From: CAKUFA01 sp963627465
GTDB lineage: Bacteria > Bacillota > Clostridia > Christensenellales > Aristaeellaceae
Direction: 5' to 3'
Assembly: GCA_963627465.1 (NCBI GenBank)
Contig: CAVGBO010000052.1
Span: 1 to 64,000, forward strand
DNA length: 64,000 nt
Shown here: positions 60,072 through 64,000 of the stretch, piece after piece
Numbering within the stretch: position 1 is the first letter of the stretch
Layout of the letters: each line of letters opens with the position of its first letter
Notes under the pieces: generated by a model
Seen by the model: the letters and a program-made list of their open reading frames with translations, nothing else
Told to the model about the DNA's origin: nothing
Database searches by the model: none
Program-made: the position numbers and the translations under genes

Positions 60072-60521
60072 TTAGAATCCTTTTTTGCTGTCCATCAGCA
60101 TGGTCACAGGCCCGTCGTTCACAAGGCTGACCTGCATGTCTGCCCCGAACCGGCCGGTTTCCACGTGAATCCCCTTCTGCCGCCAAGCGGCTACCAGCTC
60201 TTCGTAGAGCCGGTTGGCTTCCTCCGGGCGCATGGCAGCGATAAAGCTGGGACGGCGGCTGCTCCGGGCGTCCCCGTACAGGGTGAATTGGCTTACCGCC
60301 AGAATTTCGCCCCCGATTTGCGTTAGGGACAGGTTCATCTTGCCGTTTTCATCCTCGAAGATGCGCAGGTTCGGCACTTTTTCCGCCATGTAGTGCACAT
60401 CCTGATCCGTGTCTTCCACCCCGGCGCCGATGAGCACCATGTACCCCTTGCCGATCTGCCCGATGATTTCACCATCCACCTGAACGCTTGCCTTGGTTAC
60501 ACGCTGTACCACGCAACGCAC
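60072..60521 (-). CDS. dtd: D-aminoacyl-tRNA deacylase
   Basis: This 149-residue protein removes D-amino acids, and glycine mischarged on tRNA-Ala, from tRNA. Diagnostic motifs are SQFTLYGD (SQxT, active site) and NDGPVTMLMDS (the Gly-cisPro GPVT loop). Length is the family norm. It lies 4 bp after relA, the standard order in Bacillota. Confidence 0.97.
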   Translation of the reverse strand: MRCVVQRVTKASVQVDGEIIGQIGKGYMVLIGAGVEDTDQDVHYMAEKVPNLRIFEDENGKMNLSLTQIGGEILAVSQFTLYGDARSSRRPSFIAAMRPEEANRLYEELVAAWRQKGIHVETGRFGADMQVSLVNDGPVTMLMDSKKGF

Positions 60522-60525
60522 ACAA

Positions 60526-62733
60526 TCACCCCGTTACACGGAACACGTCAATCACGTCGCTCCGCTTTCTCAGCTGCTTAATCACCTTGTCCATTTCGTC
60601 CCTTGTGCGCACTTCCAGCGTCAGGCGAATGGAGGAGGTTTTGGTCTTTTCGTCCACCTGGGCGGAGATGGCCTTAATGGGCACGTTCAAGGCACCGATG
60701 TAGGTAGCCATTTCACCCAGCAGGCTCACATGATCATAGGCCACCACCTTGATGGAGGCGTAGAAGCTGGTGCCGTCGCTGTCTGCCCAGGCCACATCCA
60801 CCCGGCGTTCGCTTTCCCCGTTCAGGGCATTGGGGCACTCTGCCTTGTGAATGGTCACCCCACGGCCACGGGTAATGTAGCCCACAATATCGTCCCCGGG
60901 CACAGGGGAACAGCACATGGCGAAGCGGACGGGAATGTCCATATCCTCCATGCCGGCAAGGATCACACCGTGGGTGTTCTTGCCGCCTGAGCGGTGCTGA
61001 GGGGCTTCTACCGTTTCGGGAATCTCCTCCAGCTTGGGCCCTTGTGCCTGCTCGTGGGCACGCTGCTCGTCAATCAGCCTTGTAACCACGTAGGCGGAGG
61101 CCATGCCCCCGTAGCCTACGGCACCGTAAATATCATCCAGCTCCTGGAAGCCGTACTTCTTCAGCAGACCATCGTAGTATTCCGGCTTGATGACACTGGC
61201 AGGCTGCACGCCTCTGCGGCGGCACTCCCGCTCCACCATGTCCCGGCCTTTTTCGATGTTTTCCTCCTTCATTTCCTTCTTCAGGAACTGACGGATCTTC
61301 GACTTGGCCTGGGGGGTTTTGCAAATGCGGAGCCAGTCCGCACTGGGACCTTTGCAGGAGGCGGAGGTCATCACCTCCACCCGGTCGCCGGTTTCCAGCG
61401 GGGTATCCAGGGGCACAATGCGGCCGTTCACCTTGGCACCCACGCACTTGTTGCCCACGCCGGAGTGAATGCGGTAGGCAAAGTCCAGGGGGGTCGCCCC
61501 CTTGGGCATGCTGACCACATCTCCCTTGGGGGTGAACAGGAAGACTTCCTCGGAGAACAGGTCTGTCTTCAGGGTATCCACAAATTCCTTGCCGTCCCGG
61601 GCATCGTTCTGCCACACAAGGATCTGCCGCACCCAGTACAGCTTGCTGTCCAGATCATCCGCCGGGCTGCCGCCTTCCTTGTAGCGCCAGTGGGCGGCAA
61701 TGCCGTACTCAGCCACCCGGTGCATTTCCCAGGTGCGAATCTGCACCTCGAAGGGGAAGGGCATCTTCCGCCCGCCCACCACCGTGGTGTGGAGGGACTG
61801 GTACATGTTGGCCTTGGGCACGGAAATATAGTCCTTGAACCGGCCGGGAATCTGGTTCCACAGGGTGTGAACAATGCCCAGCACCGCATAGCAGTCCGGG
61901 ATGGTATCCACCAGCACCCGAATGGCAATCAGGTCATAAATCTGGTCGAAGGATTTGTTTTGCAGCACCATTTTCCGGTAAATGGAATAAAAATGCTTGG
62001 GTCTGCCGTCAATGTCATAGTGGATGTGCTGCTCGTCCAGCTTGGCGGACAGCTCCTCAATGACCATGCGGATGTTTTCCTGCCGCTCGGCACGCTTCAT
62101 GCCCACCTTCTGCACCAGATTCTGGTATCCGGCAGGGTCGATGTACCGCAGGGACAGATCCTCCAGCTCCTGCTTAATGGCGTACACGCCCAAGCGGTGG
62201 GCAAGGGGTGCATAAATATCCAGCGTTTCCCGGGCAATGGCCACCTGCCGGGCTTCCGGCTGGTACTTCAGGGTGCGCATGTTGTGCAGCCGGTCGGCCA
62301 GCTTAATCAGCACCACCCGAATATCCTTGCCCATGGCAAGGATCATTTTTCTCAGGCTTTCCGCCTGGGCTTCTTCCTTATCGGCAAAGTCCAGCTTGTT
62401 CAGCTTGGTCACACCGTCCACCAGCTGGGCTACCTCGTCTCCGAATTCCTGACGGATGGTATCCAGGGTAATGCCCTCGCAGTCCTCAACGGTGTCATGG
62501 AGCAAACCCGCCGCAATGGTAGGCGGGTCGATCATCAATTCCGTGAGGATGCTTGCCACAAAGCAGGGGTGAACAAAATAAGGCTCGCCGCTCTTTCTCT
62601 TCTGCCCTTCATGGGCTTTCTCCGCAAAGCGATAGGCTTTCTCCACCAGCTTATAGCCGTCGCCGGGGTTATACTTCTGCACCCGTGCCAGCATTTGATC
62701 CAGCGGCATGGCTTCATAGGCCGTATAGGTCAT
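60526..62733 (-). CDS. relA: Bifunctional (p)ppGpp synthetase/hydrolase
   Basis: This 735-residue Rel protein has an HD hydrolase domain (about 35-190, with VHPCFVASIL, GLLHDTVED and KLADRLHNMRTL). The synthetase domain (about 225-375) includes FDQIYDLIAIRVLVD and KDYISVPKANMYQSLHTTVVG. A TGS domain (about 385-450), a helical and zinc-finger region with RFAMCCSPVPGDDIVGY, and an ACT domain (about 655-735) follow. Both active sites look intact. The start at 62733 follows AAAGGAGG; an upstream in-frame codon does not. It controls the stringent response. Confidence 0.97.
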   Translation of the reverse strand: MTYTAYEAMPLDQMLARVQKYNPGDGYKLVEKAYRFAEKAHEGQKRKSGEPYFVHPCFVASILTELMIDPPTIAAGLLHDTVEDCEGITLDTIRQEFGDEVAQLVDGVTKLNKLDFADKEEAQAESLRKMILAMGKDIRVVLIKLADRLHNMRTLKYQPEARQVAIARETLDIYAPLAHRLGVYAIKQELEDLSLRYIDPAGYQNLVQKVGMKRAERQENIRMVIEELSAKLDEQHIHYDIDGRPKHFYSIYRKMVLQNKSFDQIYDLIAIRVLVDTIPDCYAVLGIVHTLWNQIPGRFKDYISVPKANMYQSLHTTVVGGRKMPFPFEVQIRTWEMHRVAEYGIAAHWRYKEGGSPADDLDSKLYWVRQILVWQNDARDGKEFVDTLKTDLFSEEVFLFTPKGDVVSMPKGATPLDFAYRIHSGVGNKCVGAKVNGRIVPLDTPLETGDRVEVMTSASCKGPSADWLRICKTPQAKSKIRQFLKKEMKEENIEKGRDMVERECRRRGVQPASVIKPEYYDGLLKKYGFQELDDIYGAVGYGGMASAYVVTRLIDEQRAHEQAQGPKLEEIPETVEAPQHRSGGKNTHGVILAGMEDMDIPVRFAMCCSPVPGDDIVGYITRGRGVTIHKAECPNALNGESERRVDVAWADSDGTSFYASIKVVAYDHVSLLGEMATYIGALNVPIKAISAQVDEKTKTSSIRLTLEVRTRDEMDKVIKQLRKRSDVIDVFRVTG

Positions 62734-62762
62734 ACTGCATCCTCCTTTCCATGGGATGTTTC

Positions 62763-62824
62763 GGCAAAGTGTCTTTGCCACGTTGCCGAGGTTTGCACGC
62801 ACTGGTCGAAGGGCTTTGCCCTTC
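62763..62824. other. Intercistronic hairpins between recJ and relA
   Basis: GGCAAAG-TGT-CTTTGCC (62763-62779) and GAAGGGC-TTT-GCCCTTC (62808-62824). The latter lies 12 nt after the recJ stop. Neither has a U-tract. They could stabilise the recJ message or attenuate read-through into relA. Confidence 0.5.
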
Positions 62825-62836
62825 TCCCTGCATCAC

Positions 62837-64000
62837 TTATGCTTTCTCTTTGCTGCCCATCCCCCGCAAATAGCGGATCAGGGGGCTGTCCCCCATGCTG
62901 ATCTTCCCTGTGCCCTCCTTGGGCTTAGGGGGCGGCAGCACCAGGTTGGCTCGGTAGGGGTTCAGGGTCATCTCCGCCAGACCCACCTGCGTAAAGGCGG
63001 TTAATCCGGTCAGCACCTGTTCCCGGGTCATGCCGGACTTTTCTGCCAGCACCCGGGGGGTTAAGTCCCCAGCCATGCAGCACCGGTACAGATGGCGAAG
63101 GTCATCATCCGTCAGCACCAGGGTGCGGAGCTGGCTTTCCAGCAGAGGATTCACCCGGAAGCAGTGGAGCTGTGCCCGGGGGCAGTGCTGGCGAATCCAC
63201 GCTGCTTCACCGGGAATGGCTTCCCCATCCGCCAGGATGATGTGCTGCCACTGATCCGTCAGCTTGCTCACGTCCGGGGCGCACAGCAGGGTATTGAATC
63301 CACGGGGATCCCTCACCTGCCCCACGGCAATATCCACCTTGCCCATCAGGGCGCAGTGGCGTGCCTTTTCCCGCTCGTGGGCGATGATCAGGGTGCCCAT
63401 ACCGGTGCCCAGCAGCTTTTTCGCCCCGGCTTCGGTGATGGGCTTTTCTTCCTGGTGAACCTTGTTGAAATTCGCCGCCAGCAGGGTCATTTCCTGCAAC
63501 AGGGGCTGAAAAAAGCCTTCTGCCTCCGGGCAGGGAATGCTGCCTTCCGCAGGACGCAGGGCTTTCACTTGCAATTGAGCGGTCACGTTCCCCCGGAATT
63601 CGTTCTTTTCCGGGGCGTAGAGGGCATCCACCACTTCCATGCCTTCATCCGCCGCATCCCCCAGGGAGAAGCCGATACCATCCCGCACCTGCCCGGCGGA
63701 AAACAGGGACAGCTTCAGGTGGCTCAGATCCTTGCCCACCCGGCGCATCTGCTGCACCTGAGCATTCCGCACAAGGAACACCGGCGGCGGATTGCCGAAG
63801 CCGGTCGGCTGCATCACGGCCAGCTGGTCAATCCACTGAAGGGTCACCCCGTCCAGGGGCATTTCCAGGTCATACTCCTGCCGGGGAATGTAGCAGTTCA
63901 GGTCGCACTGCTCCTCAATGGCCAGGTTCAGCCGCCGCCTAAGCTCCGGCACGTACTCCGCCCGCATGGTCAGTCCGGCGGCCTGCTCGTGTCCGCCATA
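62837..64000 (-). CDS. recJ: Single-stranded-DNA exonuclease RecJ, C-terminal part (cut by window edge)
   Basis: The frame runs off the window at 64000, where it opens with YGGHEQAAGLTM, the GGHxxAAG motif of the DHHA1 domain. Then come the OB-fold region (LMQPTGFGNPPPVFLVRN, characteristic of RecJ) and a long clostridial C-terminal domain. The catalytic DHH domain lies outside. RecJ degrades single-stranded DNA 5' to 3' in recombination and mismatch repair. It leads the operon recJ-relA-dtd-MBL-hemZ. The 388 visible residues are intact. Confidence 0.93.
   Translation of the reverse strand, partial: YGGHEQAAGLTMRAEYVPELRRRLNLAIEEQCDLNCYIPRQEYDLEMPLDGVTLQWIDQLAVMQPTGFGNPPPVFLVRNAQVQQMRRVGKDLSHLKLSLFSAGQVRDGIGFSLGDAADEGMEVVDALYAPEKNEFRGNVTAQLQVKALRPAEGSIPCPEAEGFFQPLLQEMTLLAANFNKVHQEEKPITEAGAKKLLGTGMGTLIIAHEREKARHCALMGKVDIAVGQVRDPRGFNTLLCAPDVSKLTDQWQHIILADGEAIPGEAAWIRQHCPRAQLHCFRVNPLLESQLRTLVLTDDDLRHLYRCCMAGDLTPRVLAEKSGMTREQVLTGLTAFTQVGLAEMTLNPYRANLVLPPPKPKEGTGKISMGDSPLIRYLRGMGSKEKA

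Noticed and set aside
1..64000. tRNA, rRNA, riboswitch or phage attachment sites
   Set aside because: I scanned the intergenic stretches by eye for tRNA arms, rRNA blocks and common riboswitch cores and saw none. A covariance-model search would be decisive.

Overview
The window reads as chromosome from an anaerobic, gut- or rumen-type member of the Clostridia (Bacillota). This rests on GG-rich Shine-Dalgarno sites, YesM/YesN two-component pairs, LplB/YtcP-type sugar permeases, a HemZ-type radical SAM enzyme, a recJ-relA-dtd-hemZ housekeeping operon, and secreted family 3 glycosidases carrying the Asp/Asn-rich DxNxNGxLDxxEDW motif. No rRNA, tRNA, CRISPR array or intact insertion sequence was seen. 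A run of 162 N (37633-37794) marks an assembly gap.

Layout. 0.1-3.1 kb: minus-strand glycosyltransferase and HflX genes; the HflX carries an N-terminal JAMM-like extension. 3.1-4.4 kb: non-coding DNA with a dense hairpin array and three almost identical 306-bp tandem repeats. 4.5-5.2 kb: a small secreted protein. 5.5-24 kb: a carbohydrate cluster bracketed by a YesM-type sensor kinase and a YesN-type response regulator. It holds two secreted CBM9-like proteins, a complete sugar ABC importer (binding protein, two permeases, ATPase), three secreted GH3 enzymes and a secreted beta-helix protein. A shared DNA motif upstream of three of these transcription units is a candidate YesN site. 24.2-31 kb: an M16C metalloprotease and a heterodimeric ABC exporter, then hairpin repeats. 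31-33.5 kb: an operon for a lipoprotein, a ferredoxin-thioredoxin-reductase-like protein, a thioredoxin-like protein and a trigger-factor-like chaperone.

33.9-48.4 kb, visibly lower in GC than its flanks, is a divergently transcribed catabolic island. One arm encodes a DapA/NanA-type aldolase, an IclR regulator and an RbsD/FucU mutarotase. The other encodes two cytoplasmic sialidase-like propeller proteins, an LplABC-type importer, a GH106-like hydrolase, an aldo/keto reductase, a ribokinase-family kinase, a KdsD-like sugar-phosphate isomerase and a YhcH/NanQ-type protein. Two strong promoters face away from each other and each is followed by the same inverted repeat. The enzyme set does not fit sialic acid catabolism, because NanE and NanK are absent. 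It fits cleavage of a 3-deoxy-octulosonate (Kdo) to pyruvate plus D-arabinose, followed by arabinose mutarotation, 5-phosphorylation and isomerisation to ribulose 5-phosphate. This is the most interesting candidate system in the window, and it is an inference.

48.4-64 kb returns to higher GC: an M18 aminopeptidase and an amidohydrolase; a radical SAM (SPASM) maturase remnant; a TetR-controlled heterodimeric ABC exporter with tandem operators; a CsoR-type repressor and a P1B metal ATPase with CsoR-like boxes in the promoter; and the operon recJ (cut by the window edge)-relA-dtd-MBL hydrolase-hemZ.
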